DNA of 64,000 bases from Symsagittifera roscoffensis (GCF_963678635.1 NC_087063.1:52029220-52093219), one strand, 5' to 3'. Shown: positions 37,377-48,887, counted from the first letter of the stretch. Notes: generated by a model not told the origin, from the letters alone. Made by a program: numbers and translations.

Positions 37377-38442
37377 TCAGGTTGAAGGATTTGCCTTTAA
37401 CTTTTTGTTTGGACTTGGGGCTGGACTGACTAGGACACAATCATGTTGCCTCAGCATCATCATGAGTTCGATTCGCTTTTCCAAAAGTTCAACATTAGAG
37501 AAGTTGTTACCCAGGTTCGAAGAGTTTCCAGTTGCAAGTAATTTATCCTGGAAAACGAAAACAATACTGGATGACATCAAAAAATATGTTCAACTTTATA
37601 CTATAAATATAGTATACTATATATAGTATATATTGATATATACTTGATATACATTGAATATATATGTAAGTTACATCAAGCCTTGATGAGTAATATTACT
37701 GAGTAATATTAAATTAATTTTGTCATAAACTCAGAGAAGTTTTACCAAAACGTTATGTATAAAATTGTGTGAAAAATATTCAATATTTCAACTTGAGCAT
37801 AATTTGTACGTACGTTGTCTTTTACTAGGGAGACATGTTGTGCAAACGATGAGTCGTGTTTTTTTCAGAATTTGAAACACGTCAAAAATTGCCGCAAGCT
37901 CATCGACATTTCTGTCGGATCCATCTCTGTAAACAAATTCAAAAATTTCAAAAAAATAGATTTTGTCCTAATATTCCAGTTATTGATTTTGAGGTTACAT
38001 TATTATAAACTTCAACCACAGATTTTCACAGTTGACTCTTTAACATGATGTTAAACTTTCAACGATGTTAAACGACTCACTGTACTCGAGACACAATATG
38101 AGTAAGCGCAAGGAACGAGAAAGAAGGGTAGCATTCAGTGAACTTTGTTTTCTGAACGCGTTCTGTCTTGAAGGTATCAGCGGCCAGACGAAGATGATTC
38201 TTGAAAATGAAGTTAACTCCATAGGCGACAGAAACGCCTGTCGTCTCCACCATATGAATCATATTCGCTGGCATGATTAAACCTTGTCGCGCTTTCAGCG
38301 TGATAGCTTGGCACCCTCCCATATTCAAGCCTTCATGGGAACCGAAGAAAAATTTCCTTCGGGACTGCTGCAGGAACTGGTTGAAGAGATCCTGGTTGAT
38401 GCTCGTCGGGGCTATCAAGAAGAACGTCTTACATCCTTTACT
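37377..38442 (-). CDS. JmjC histone demethylase, KDM2/KDM7-like, C-terminal exons
   Basis: The best exon is 38081-38442 (acceptor AG at 38443-38444, donor GTGAGT). It encodes the C-terminal half of a JmjC domain: FFLIAPT, FFFGSHEG, then MPANMIHMVETT, matching the KDM2/KDM7 segment around TGWIHAVLT. The H in MIHMV is the expected third Fe(II) ligand, and VAYGVNF corresponds to AFGGNF. JmjC enzymes of this group use 2-oxoglutarate and oxygen to remove methyl groups from histone lysines. A second exon, 37926 down to about 37814, joins in phase. The last, 37547-37377, ends in TGA but its phase does not fit the 37814 donor, so that join is uncertain. The HxD-containing N-terminal part and any PHD/CXXC domains are not found in the window; the palindrome lies where the preceding intron should be. 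Confidence 0.7.
37580..37680. repeat. AT-only palindromic microsatellite
   Basis: A run of TATACTATAAATATAGTATA-like sequence with several overlapping inverted repeats, next to the last JmjC exon. It is likely intronic. Confidence 0.6.
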
Positions 38443-38462
38443 CTAGTCTACATACTCTAGTC

Positions 38463-39298
38463 TGTTTTGCTTGCTGAAAAAAGGAAGTAAGTGGGTAGTT
38501 TGTCCGGGTGAGTCAAACCCATTTGAAAAAACCCAAAAAACCAGCGTTGTGACTTCATTTAAAAAAATTAACTCCATTCTTCATTCAAGAAATATCATAT
38601 TTCTATTTCTATCATAAATAATGATTATTTTCACTAAACGTGCCAAAATCCTGTACTACAGGATGTACTACAACAAAAGTAGTACTTTTGAACAAATTTT
38701 TTCGAGCTTTTGAGAACGATGAAAAAGTTGTAGGCATTGGCCTGTGATAAAAACTGGCAATGTTTTGTCATTTGACACTGAATTCCGGGCCTTATGGCTA
38801 AAGGTTTGAACAGAATTCCGAGATCAATTTTTTGCATAGTTGACAGCATTCGAAAGATCCATGGATTACGGGCCTAATGAATATATCTCCGGAATCCATG
38901 GCACTTTCGAATGCTGTCAACTAGGCAAGGAATTGATCTCGGAATTCATGTTCAAACCTTTAGCCATGAGGCCCGGAATCCAGTGTCAAATGACAAAACA
39001 TTGCCAATTTTTATCACAGGCCAATGCCTACAACTTTTTTATCGTTCTCAAAAGCTCGAAAAAATTTGTTCAAAAGTACTACTTTTGTTGTAGTACATCC
39101 TGTAGTACAGGATTTTGGCACGTTTAGTGAAAATAATCATTATTTATGATAGAAATAGAAATATGATGTTTCTTGAACGAAGAATGGAGTTAACTTTTTT
39201 AAATGAAGTCACAACGCTGGTTCTTTGGGTTTTTTCAAATGGGTTTGACTCACCCGGACAAACTACCCACTTACTTCCTTTTTTCAGCAAGCAAAACA
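38463..39298. repeat. 836-bp near-perfect palindrome (foldback)
   Basis: The left arm (38463-38871) and right arm (38889-39298) are reverse complements with only scattered mismatches over about 409 bp, around a 17-bp centre. Arms start at TGTTTTGCTTGCTG and its complement, and contain GTCCGGGTGAGTCAAACCC and the GGCCCGGAATCCAG repeat also seen at 35841-36350. It lies immediately 5' (in the gene's direction) of the JmjC exon. The two mirrored open frames inside it are artefacts of the inverted repeat. No transposase is present, so it is either a non-autonomous foldback element or an inverted duplication. Confidence 0.9.
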
Positions 39299-40528
39299 TG
39301 CATCGGAGCATGCTCTCCCGTTTGACCTGCTTAGCTCGGCAAACGTTTAGTCTTCTGTGGCGGTTGAGCGTGCCGGTAGAGTGAAAGACTTTACGACATT
39401 CTAAAAAAGTTATAGTTTATCACTGATATATCATGGGATGATGGAAGCAAAATTCTAATATGTGAATGATTATTGATTAATAACATGATGTAATTTAATT
39501 ACAGTACTGGCTTCTGAAAAAACCAATAAAAGTTTTGTTGATTACCAGGTTACATGCATGCCATTTTCCTGTAATTATCGGTTGTTCTAATATGGTTGAT
39601 TTCAGTGATTCGTCACGAATTCGTGAATTACGAATTCATTCACGAATGATTCGTGACGGTCACGAAACGGTTTCAGTAATTTAGTATAACCCGGTTATAC
39701 GGGCCGTATCATGACAATGATTGTCACACTTGACGGTCGATATTTCAGTATTTAAATAATTTATTTTTCTTTATAATGCAATCTAGAGGTTTTTGTCAAT
39801 CAAAAAATCAATCAAATGAACTTTAAATTCACTCAAAAACACAAAGTGTATTTTGTTTAAGACCAATCATAACTGTAGTTCAACTGAAGTTCATGTATCA
39901 TCATGATGGTTTAACCATTCTAATTTACACTTAATTATTATAATTACTTACCATTGCAGGTTTTGTCAGTTTCTCTTCTCTGACGATTTGGCATTTCTTA
40001 CTGAAAATAAGAAATTTAACTTGTAACAATTGTTGAATTTAAATTCAACTTTGAAAGTTTGAAGGTGGGTTATAATCTTCGCTGCGATAAACGAATAAAT
40101 GAAAAATAATTGAAACAATGTTATCAATAACTTTTCGCCGACAAGAAAGTTACGAGAAAAGACACGAGAAAGTTATATACTATTCCTGCCGTCTCAAAGC
40201 TCATGTGACTAATTAAACGACTGCGCTGCACGGTGTGTGTGAATAACAATGCACTGCCACATGTATCAGAGAAACTTTCTCAGAGAGACAGATTTATTGC
40301 TATGGTAACAGAGAAAGCATTGGACAAGTCTGCTAAATTACTGTAAACTACTGATTTTGATATAGGCCGTTTTTTTGCAATAATTTATTTTGTGTAATCT
40401 CAAAAAAGTTGTCTGCCGAAATCCGAGGACTGAATTCTTTTCTGGCCCGGAATCCGGGACAAAGCCTTTTTAACAGTTACCAACTAGTAGCACTGTACTA
40501 CTAGTACATCATGTAGCAATTACATAAA

Positions 40529-40584
<56 letters not shown>

Positions 40585-40905
40585 ATATATATATCATACT
40601 TGAAGTAACTTACATGGACTTGAAGTCCACTGTAGACTGGACTGAGTATATAAAATATTATATGATTGATATGAATACTATTATACTAAAAAATTATACT
40701 AATATTACTAATATATACTAATATTGATACTATAACTATTATACTATCATAGTATGATATATATTAATATGTATATGATGTAATTAATCTTTATTGATGG
40801 ACAAAACTAGGAACGACAAAACTAAATTGCACGTCACTGTCAACTTTTGATAACGGTTTTAGTGGAAATTAAGATAATAACAAAATTGAAAGACAAATGA
40901 AAAAG
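39299..40905. other. Intergenic, no gene seen
   Basis: It contains a cluster of TTCGTGA/TCACGAA dyads at about 39608-39670, a GGCCCGGAATCCGGG motif at about 40443-40458, a TA microsatellite, and AT-rich sequence with TATACTAATATTACTA-like repetition at 40660-40790. I saw no coding-like frame and no further JmjC exon. Confidence 0.4.
40531..40578. repeat. TA dinucleotide microsatellite
   Basis: Uninterrupted TA repeat of about 48 bp, followed by a shorter one at 40581-40594. Confidence 0.95.
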
Positions 40906-43900
40906 TTATAAAGCGGATTCTTCGCATTTGGATTTTCTAAATTTTCGCAGTGAACTAATGGCCGAAACATTTTCTTCAGTTTTTTGCCTCCACATTGATC
41001 CATTAACGTTGACGTTTATCTTTCTGAAACTTGATCCTGGCTTCAAAATATAGTTTTTAGGATCAAGAACACAATCAGATTTGATTGTATCAAAAATAAA
41101 TTGAACTTTGAGGAACTGAAAATTGCCTCCAGCAAAAAGCTCACAAATTAAAGCTGCCTGTGATTTTTTTCGTATTCCTTTCGAGTTTCTTCGCTCTCCA
41201 TTTTCACTGTTACAATCAGAAGTTCCACTTTCATTTTGAATCTTTTTCTTTTTTGTTTGGCCCTTTCTAAGCGTCGTGTAGAATTCATCAACTTCTTCCG
41301 TTGTCATAGTTCCAATTGAAAGATCGGTTTCTTCCCTCAAAACTATGTAACAATGCGGGGTTTTGGAGTGTGAATATAAGAGAGTCTCTGCTGTGTCTTT
41401 TCGGTAAACAGAATCCCCATGTTCCTTGATCCACTTTTCCATCATAAGTTGGGCTGTTAGACGAGGCACGTGTCTGTTTTCTCCATCAACTGCAGGGGTT
41501 CCAGCAAACGAGCCCAGTACGTAAAATCTCATCCCAGTTAACATCTTATTCTTCGCACGCACTTCTCCGACAGCAATACGAGGATTCGGTACTGCGTCGA
41601 TGCATATTTCCAGATAAGTTTGTCCTAATGACACGTTGAAAACACTCGTAAGATTCGCTAAAACGTCAGGCACTTCTTTTTCTGCTTTAGTACGTTGAAG
41701 GAGCTTGCAAAAAGAGCAAAAACTTTCAAGAAAAAGTGGATCATGATTACACATTTTTCCGCCTCCACGCATTGTTCTTGTATGAAAATCTTTGCTGGCG
41801 TGATGGTTAGATTTTTCTAGACCTTCGCAAATGTGGTTCCACGGGGACACCACAAAATTTCCTTCAACAATTTCGGAATAGTCACCAGCTTGAGTTTGTA
41901 TGGCGTCAGTCCGTGTTCTGCGAATAATAGTAAAGAAGTTTAATAGTAGGTTTCCGCCCAAAAATTGAAAGCAATTACGTTAAAACTCTCCTTAAAACTT
42001 CTCAAGATAGTAATACAACGGTTCAAGCTTTTTCTCAAAAGTTCGCTTGCATCCAGAGTCGTTATAGAAAGTTTTCCTTTTGCTTTAGGGTCCTCTTTCG
42101 TGAACAAATTTGGATGCAAGACTTTGAGGACATCAATGGAATTTGCGACGGTTTTATCTGAGGTACCGCTAACTATTTCATCGCACCACACTCCATCATA
42201 TAGGTCGGTTATTGTTCCAAATTTGGCATCCTAAATTGTAACATTTGATGAAATTATGAGGATACATTAAAATGGTAATTTAGCATACCTTCAACTCCTC
42301 TTTGTCCGCGATAACAGTTAAGGCACCACTTCCAGATAACGATACCGCTCCAACAGTTCCAACTTGTTGCGCATTTTTCGCAGTTCTTGTAAATTGGAAG
42401 ACGGGTCTCTTGGCATCACGACTTGACAGATTCTGTTCAAAGCGGTGAAGAAACTCCATTTCGAACGGACTTTTGTCGTTGATAATTTTTTGAGCCATTT
42501 TTCTCAGGTCACTTTCAACGCATCGAGTGAGCATGTGCGTGGCATCTGGGCAAATGCATCTCACGTCATTAAGGAAAACTAATGCTGCATCTCACGTCAT
42601 TAAGAAGTTTCAGGAGTATTCGTGCGAAATGGAATCTTTACATCCGTTCTTCGACCAGTTATTTTGTCGCAAAGGGAAGGTAGAAAACATTCGTCTTCTA
42701 CATAAAGTGCCATCTTAGAAGGGTAATCTGTAGACAGGTCGTTTCCGGAGCCCAGTATCAGTCGATGGAGAAACGGGGTATCTCCACTGTACGTCAATTT
42801 TGCTCCCAAATTTTTCAACTGATTTGTTTGCTGGAATAACCACCCTGACTCTTGACATCCGACAACATTCGGTCCCAAGTTCAACTCCATCGCAAACCTT
42901 GAGTCTTTTCCTCGATAAGCTAAAAAATCATTTTGGTCTCAAGTTGAGAAAAAAACTTGAAATGATTTTAAAATGATTTTAGAAAAAGGAGTACCTGCGA
43001 AGCAGAAGACGCTCGTAGCAGATTGGGCGCTAATATCTTCAGAAAGTAGTCTAAAAGCCATTCTCGTAACTTCTGTGCCACCAATTTCACAACCGTCACC
43101 CCAAATATCGACTTTAACGTTGTTGATGTTTTCTGTTTTAAACAATAGAAAAACAGCTAGTTGTATACATGCAACCAAGTCCGTTCTGAATCCAGAGAAG
43201 GACTTCTGTGGTTTGCACAAGGCCAAAAAGTGATTTTCAAGGCTTGCAGTTGATCGTTGGACATTTCTCATTGAGGGTACTAAATTATGTCCGAGGCCAA
43301 TCAGTTGTAATCTATTCCGGATAATGTTGATCACTTCTTCTACGTTTCCAGTTTTACAAGCGATGCCCAAGCAAAACTCAAAATCCTTCGTTGAACCTCT
43401 TTTAGAAAATAGTTCCATCGCCAAAACTCGTAAGCCATTTGTGTCATTCTTTCTATACCCAGAATACGTCTTTTTACGGCTGAATGCGGATTGTCGAATC
43501 AATTTAACAAATGTGCTCATTTGAATTATTTTTTGTCAGATCAGTTTCAGCACTTGTCCCCATAGTTGTTGGGAGTTGTCAGCTGTTATAGACATAAATT
43601 TTGATCGTTTCATTATCCTGGAAACGTGTCTTGACTCTTCCAATGTTTGAGGTAGGTTTGATTGAGTGCCGCACTGTTCAAAAGAAAATGAAGTTTCGGT
43701 TGCTTTGAGCGCTTTATAAGGATCAACTTCGTCAGGTATGAACATTGGACCGAAGAAACATTTTACTAGCTCCTTCCGAGTCTTGGTCCAAGGCATTTAT
43801 CTTGAACCACGAAGAATTACGAGTTGCATTACGCGAGCCTAAACGGTGTTGTGTTGTCCCAATTGGATATAAATTTTTATTGAAAGTTGAATTTTAATTG

Positions 43901-44240
43901 AACGTAAAGATGAACGTAATTGAACGTAATTGAAGTTGAATTAATCAACGTAAAGAATGTTTGGTGACTGAAAACGATAAATTTGTGAAGAGTTACTTAC
44001 TGCTAAAATTGTAGCTTTTTTTTATTGTCCCCGCACAGATATCTGACGAAGAACATCAGAAACGATCCACTTATCCGTCCCTGAGAGCATCTCTTCAAGA
44101 ATCTTTGATAACTTGTCGTACCTTTTTTGGATAAACTTTTCGGCAATTGCATCCAGAATGTTACAGTCAACAAATTGACGGTTAATGTCTGAGTCAGCGC
44201 CAGAAATTAAAATTTTATTCCATAATTCCATTGTTGACAA
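40906..44240 (-). pseudogene. Long unrecognised multi-exon gene with in-frame stops
   Basis: Coding-like exons with GT-AG ends: 44001-44240, 42995-43838, 42600-42919, 42289-about 42575, 41979-42230 and 40906-41917. Splice phases agree across the first two introns and the fourth. Inside these joined frames lie TAA at 44022-44024, TAA at 43797-43799 and TGA at 43536-43538. Between the third and fourth exons a 31-bp direct duplication (TTAATGACGTGAGATGCA twice) coincides with a frame change, and the phase of the last intron does not fit. The protein has conspicuous motifs (IWGDGCEIGGTEVTR, LNLGPNVVGCQ, CPDATHMLTRCVE) and a K-rich C-terminus. I do not recognise the family; it resembles a large transposon- or lineage-specific protein. 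It is probably a pseudogene, though alternative exon ends could rescue part. Confidence 0.5.
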
Positions 44241-45010
44241 TTGTGAGTAACTTTTGTTGAATCTTTCGATGAAGGACTTTTTTCAAAACAATGATGAATT
44301 GAATTTATGCAATGGTGATTTAAAGTAACTAGCATAGTTACTATATGATATAGTGTGAATCTTGACACTGAGTTGTGCGCACGCGTGTGCAAACTTTTTC
44401 TGACAACAAGTTACTAACTTATCCTATAATGAGACTCAAGCTTAAGTGTTGAATAGTTTATGAGACTCAAGTTTTAGTGTTGAATAATCATGAGTAGTAT
44501 TCATATTCAACTCACAGGCTGTTTTTCTGAACTTCAAATGTTGAACATCAAATGAAACTAGTTAAACTAAACTAATTATAAAATTTGCTAGAATGCTGAA
44601 CTCCTGTAAATGACAAATGGTCCCCATTGTCACGTTACGGTAACGGTTACAATTACCTGTTTTGAAAAAATGCATGCCGAAATCCTGTACATTTTAAATG
44701 CTCTAGAAGAATGAATATTGTTGTTCTACAACATGAACATCAAATACATGTAAAACTAGTGAAACTAAACTAATTGAAAAATATGTATATACAGTATACA
44801 GTATAGAGTATATAGTATACAGTATAGAGTGATACAGTTGAACTGTATAGAGTATACAATAGTTTTTAACCTCTTTCTTTTCGAAAGAAGTCACTTAAGT
44901 CACTAAAAGATTTCTTTTGTTTATCATGGTATCATTAACAGTTGTGTTAATCATGCAATCCATGGCAAAACACTAAACATTTCTAATTTTGTGTATTGAT
45001 AATTGTTGAA
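44241..45010. other. AT-rich intergenic with small repeats, no gene seen
   Basis: It contains CATGCCGAAATCCTGTACATTT (about 44670), related to the tail of the 31-kb and 38-kb repeats. It also has a TATACAGTATAGAGTATA microsatellite-like tract at about 44785-44855. The minus-strand frame at 44703-44894 is low-complexity Y/S/L sequence from that tract. Confidence 0.4.
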
Positions 45011-45014
45011 AAAT

Positions 45015-45305
45015 GTCATGGAATCCGGTCCCTCTCATCTTGGTAAATTCCCGGATTCCAGAACACGCAGAAGCCAAAAGCCCAGGAATCCATGGTAAAA
45101 CCGTTTTTTAATGCGTTTTAATATGGTATCGGATTCCATGGTTTTTGTCATGGATTCCGGGATTGGCCACAAAATCGGTGGTTTTAGCTGTCCCGGAATC
45201 CATGAAAAAAGCTGGTCACATACAAACTGGTTTGAATTAGGAATCCACGGAATCTAAAATTATCAAAGAAAATGCGTGTGTTCCGGAATCCGGGACACAC
45301 GATTT
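45015..45305. repeat. Cluster of GGAATCC / GGATTCC motifs
   Basis: About nine occurrences in 290 bp in the contexts CATGGAATCCGG, CCCGGATTCC, CATGGATTCCGGG and CCGGAATCCGGGACAC. It has the same character as 30500-30845, with the pair TCCGGAATCCGGGACA close to CCCGGAATCCGGGACA at 30600-30625 and 40445-40460. Confidence 0.7.
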
Positions 45306-45469
45306 TTAGCTTTTTGGCACCGATTCCGCAAAAACCAAATAACACGGATTGGCGACGTAATGCACGCTCTATTAGGCTTAACTTTTTGGCATCACCGAGA
45401 TTTCAAAAGCTCATGACTTTGAATTGGTCATCCCCGTCATACCCTCGCACCCTCAAGCTTCCCCCTCCC

Positions 45470-46190
45470 CTTTAGCTAAAGGGTAGGGTAAACTGGGGGG
45501 GGGGGGGGAAGCTGGGGATGGGAGCTGGGAGGGGGGAGCTGGGGCGGAGAGAAGCTGGGGGCGGGGAGCTGGGGGGAGGTGTTTAGAAGCTAGGGGCGGG
45601 GGGTTAAATAAATTCGGGTAAACTGGGGGAGGGTAAACGGAGGACTGGTAAACTGGGGGAGGGTAAATGGAGGACTGGTAAACTGGGGGAGGGGGAGTGA
45701 GCGGGGGGGGGGGGGGGGGGGTAGTAAACTGGTGGATGTAGTAAACTAAGGGCTGAACTGGGGGGGGGGATGAAGTGTTAGTTAAATAGCGATGAATTAA
45801 AAAAAAGTAGAGACAAAAAAATATAAATTTTATTCTGAAATGTAACATTTTATGAAACGTAATTCGTAGCAACTGCACTACACAGGAATTGAGATAATTT
45901 TAAACAAAATTGTAAATTTCAAGAATAACCCCTCAAAAAAATCCATTATAATCGATTATAATTGATTAAAAATGGATCATTTTGCCTCGAAAACAAGTTT
46001 CAATTTCTTTCAAAAATAATCGATTATATTTGGATTTTAATCGATTATATTCGGATTTTATTGATTAGAAAAATAGTTTCATTAAAACCATTTTTAATGG
46101 ATTATAATCGATTATTATCAAAAATTGTTTGAGACAGACCACGAAAAATCAATGTAATCGATTATTATCCATGGAACTCCGGTGCGGGAT
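45470..46190 (-). repeat. ATAATCGATTAT-type dispersed repeat, copy D
   Basis: In minus orientation it runs from CCCGCACCGGAGTTCCATGG (at 46186) through a palindrome cluster (45930-46160), the segment TTTTTTTGAGGGGTTATTC, TGTGTAGTGCAGTTGCTACG, and into a G-run minisatellite at 45490-45770. It is colinear with copy B over most of its length, which defines the family. Confidence 0.75.
45490..45770 (+). repeat. G-run minisatellite with GGTAAACTGGGGG core
   Basis: Units such as GGTAAACTGGGGGAGGGTAA and GGAGGACTGGTAAACTGGGG alternate with G-runs of up to about 18 bases. GGAGCTGGGG-type units occupy the left part. Strong G/C asymmetry gives G-quadruplex potential. The minus-strand P/S-rich open frame (45453-45878) is a by-product. 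Confidence 0.85.
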
Positions 46191-46274
46191 AAACAACATA
46201 AAAAAAATTATATGAAAAAAAAATAAATGAAAAACTTTTTTTTTCTAAAAATTTAAAATATTTCGATGAAAATC

Positions 46275-46655
46275 ATCCCCCCACACGCCATAGAAAAAAC
46301 AAAACAATAGATTTCGCTCCTATTACAAATCAATTATGGTAAATTGGCTTCTTTCAACCAATTTGGAACGATTTCTAAGACGGATTAAACCTCCGCTTAC
46401 GCGTTAATGGCGCGAATTATATCGCGCGTTAACTGTCCCAAATTGGCCAAAATGCCAATCTTTAAACTCCATAACTTTACAAAAAATGATCACAGGTAAA
46501 ATATCTTTTCAAATTTAAGCTCAAGATAACAATAGTTTTCGAATGATATAAAAAATCCATCAAAAATGGCTAGTTAAAAAGTCGAAATTTGTCTGAAGAA
46601 AAAAAACCCACCCCGAGCACAAATATTCCCTTACTTTCGTATCGAAAGTCGGAAC
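46275..46655 (+). repeat. ~370-bp dispersed repeat, copy 1
   Basis: It starts CACACGCCATAGAAAAAAC and ends AAATATTCCCTTACTTTCG. Internal landmarks are GACGGATTAAACCTCCGCTT, a dyad GCGCGAATTATATCGCGC, and AAATGGCTAGTTAAAAAGT. It is about 80% similar by eye to copy 2 at 46862-47232. No coding frame spans it. Confidence 0.85.
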
Positions 46656-46861
46656 AACAATTAACCGAGATGTTACGTAGAGATGTTACAAAGTTTGATC
46701 GAGGTAGAAATTTGATCAGCTTATGCAAACATGTTTATTTACAGCAATTGACCCTTCCCAAAACAAAATACTACCTTTTCAGGTCTATTGAGCAGTAATA
46801 TCATGAAAAAATTAAAAGTCAAAAATAGAATGGGAAATCTTTTTTTTTTAAATTTGAGTCC

Positions 46862-47232
46862 CCTCACATCGCCATATAAAGTACAAAGTGATAGATTTCA
46901 CTCCCATTAACAAATCAATTTGGCAAATAACCTTCCGTTAAACCAATTTGGAACTACTTTTAAGACGGATTAAATCTCCGCTTACGCGTTATAAGCGCGA
47001 AATATATCGTGCGGTAATTGTCTCAAATTGGCCCAAATGGCAATCGTTAAACCCTCATAACTTTACGAAAAAAATCACCGAATTATCTTTTCAAATTTAA
47101 GCTCAGGACAACAATACCTTTCGAATTATGTAGAAAAATCCCGTCAAAATGGCTAGTTAAAAAGTTGAAATTTTTCTGAAGAAAAAAAACTCACCCGAGC
47201 ACAAATATTCCGTTACTTTTATTGAAAATCGG
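46862..47232 (+). repeat. ~370-bp dispersed repeat, copy 2
   Basis: Colinear with copy 1 over its full length, direct orientation, offset about 585 bp. The CpG dyad is eroded here (GCGCGAAATATATCGTGC), mostly by C-to-T type changes. Confidence 0.85.
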
Positions 47233-47234
47233 AA

Positions 47235-48370
47235 GAATGGTGTGTGAGGGAATATTTTCACAAAAAAATTACGATTTTCAGAAACTTTTTTTTTTCATTT
47301 CATTTTATTAGATTTATTTTTTTTTGTGTGACTACTGTTCCATAAACCTTAAAAGGCAGTCGGAACATTCAAGGTTTTGCCCTGCTACGAGCCGTCCTGT
47401 TGTCTATGACAATGATAACGATCAATTGGGTTTCCTACCTTTTTTAATCGATCCGATAGTCACCAAAATCAATTTTTAACTGCATGTTTTTGCATATTTT
47501 ATTTACAGTTTTTATACAGATTGTGTACAGGTTTTATCCAGATTAAACACACTATAAAGTTCATTCTGTGTTTGTTTAGTTTTCTTTAAAAAATGTTGAA
47601 AAAATTTCTCTACGTGTTCATTTTTGCACAATTTTTTATTCATTTTTCTGATCATATCGATGATTTGTGTCGTTAATTTTGATGTAATTTTTGTTTTGAA
47701 TTTTCAAGAACCACGTTTCTAGAAAAACCAATTTTCTTAGACAATAACTTACTTAGAACAACCAATTAACAATGGGCATTATAATATGTCTTTCAGACAA
47801 TATAATCGGTTTTTTGGTCCTTAGAAAATGAGTAGTATAGTAAAAGTGGCTAGGAAAATGACCACTTTTAACCCCCACTTTTTTCGGTGTGGGAGTTAAA
47901 GGGGTTAAAGCTCCTACATTTTCGAGCACACGTGTTTTAAGGGGATTAATATTCGTAATTTTCCAGCCACTTTATGGAAACGAGAATGTAATTAAGTTTT
48001 GGTTGGTGCATGTTTTCCCTTTGACTTTGACAGTTCAAAGTTTACTGCGCGCGTTATATTGTGGATTATGTTGTAATCTTTATCACCACGTATGGAATTA
48101 AATTAAATGCTGTGATATTGGTAAGTTTAATTTGTTGTGGTTGTTTTGAATACCCTCCTCATGGTTAGAGTTGATTATTTTACTTTTCGATCCAAAAAGA
48201 ACAATTTTGAAAAGCTTTATTTCCTGAATAAAAAGTACTATAAAGGTAATCATTTACATTTATAATCAGAACTTAGTCAGAATCGTCTAATATAATAGCA
48301 CGTCGATTTAAGCACCGCCGTTTAAGTGGTCCAATTTCTTCCAGCTCGTTTTCTTCTCGAGCCTCAATAT
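47235..48370. other. AT-rich stretch before the Polinton, no gene seen
   Basis: The only structure noted is a hairpin near 47869-47905, where TAACCCCCACTTT is followed by GTGTGGGAGTTA. The left end of the Polinton should lie in or near this interval, but I could not identify a terminal inverted repeat. The short + frame at 47889-48101 does not look coding. Confidence 0.4.
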
Positions 48371-48887
48371 CCAATTAGGGGCAGTTGTAAGCTACTGGTT
48401 CTGACTCACTTTGCCCACTTAGTTGGTCGAAATCTCCCAAATCCTGTTCTTGCTCTTGAACAATGTATGTGGGTTGATTAAACCCCATATCTGGCGGTGT
48501 AAAAAGATCCACGTTATATCCCCCCTGCGCTTCTACAGCTTCAGCGAAATCCTCCCTTCCGTTATCTGCGGGAAGGGGACCACGTCTACGTCGTATTCGC
48601 CCCAGTCTATGGTGCACCCGATTTCTCTTATGAACATATCATCACGCAAACGCTTATATCCGAAAGGACTAGTAGTTACTCTGTCTGCATGTATATAGCG
48701 TTTATTGTCAAACACGCTCAGGGAAATTTTGTTCGTTATTATGGTTTGTAAATTGTAATTACATGAATTTATCCGAACATTTTCTGGCCGGAGCAGCGAA
48801 CAGTAAGTGAAATTTTGTTTGTATTTATTATGGGTTAGTTTCCTTTTCGTATAATTAGAAACGCCGTTGGCGCTTCTCTTAATCATG

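Noticed and set aside
38634-39127. Two mirrored proteins of 71 and 95 residues
   Set aside because: They are the same repeat sequence read on the two arms of the palindrome; the same peptide appears in the 173-bp tandem repeat, with no sign of a real gene.
45453-45878. Proline-rich protein on the minus strand
   Set aside because: It is the translation of the G-run minisatellite.
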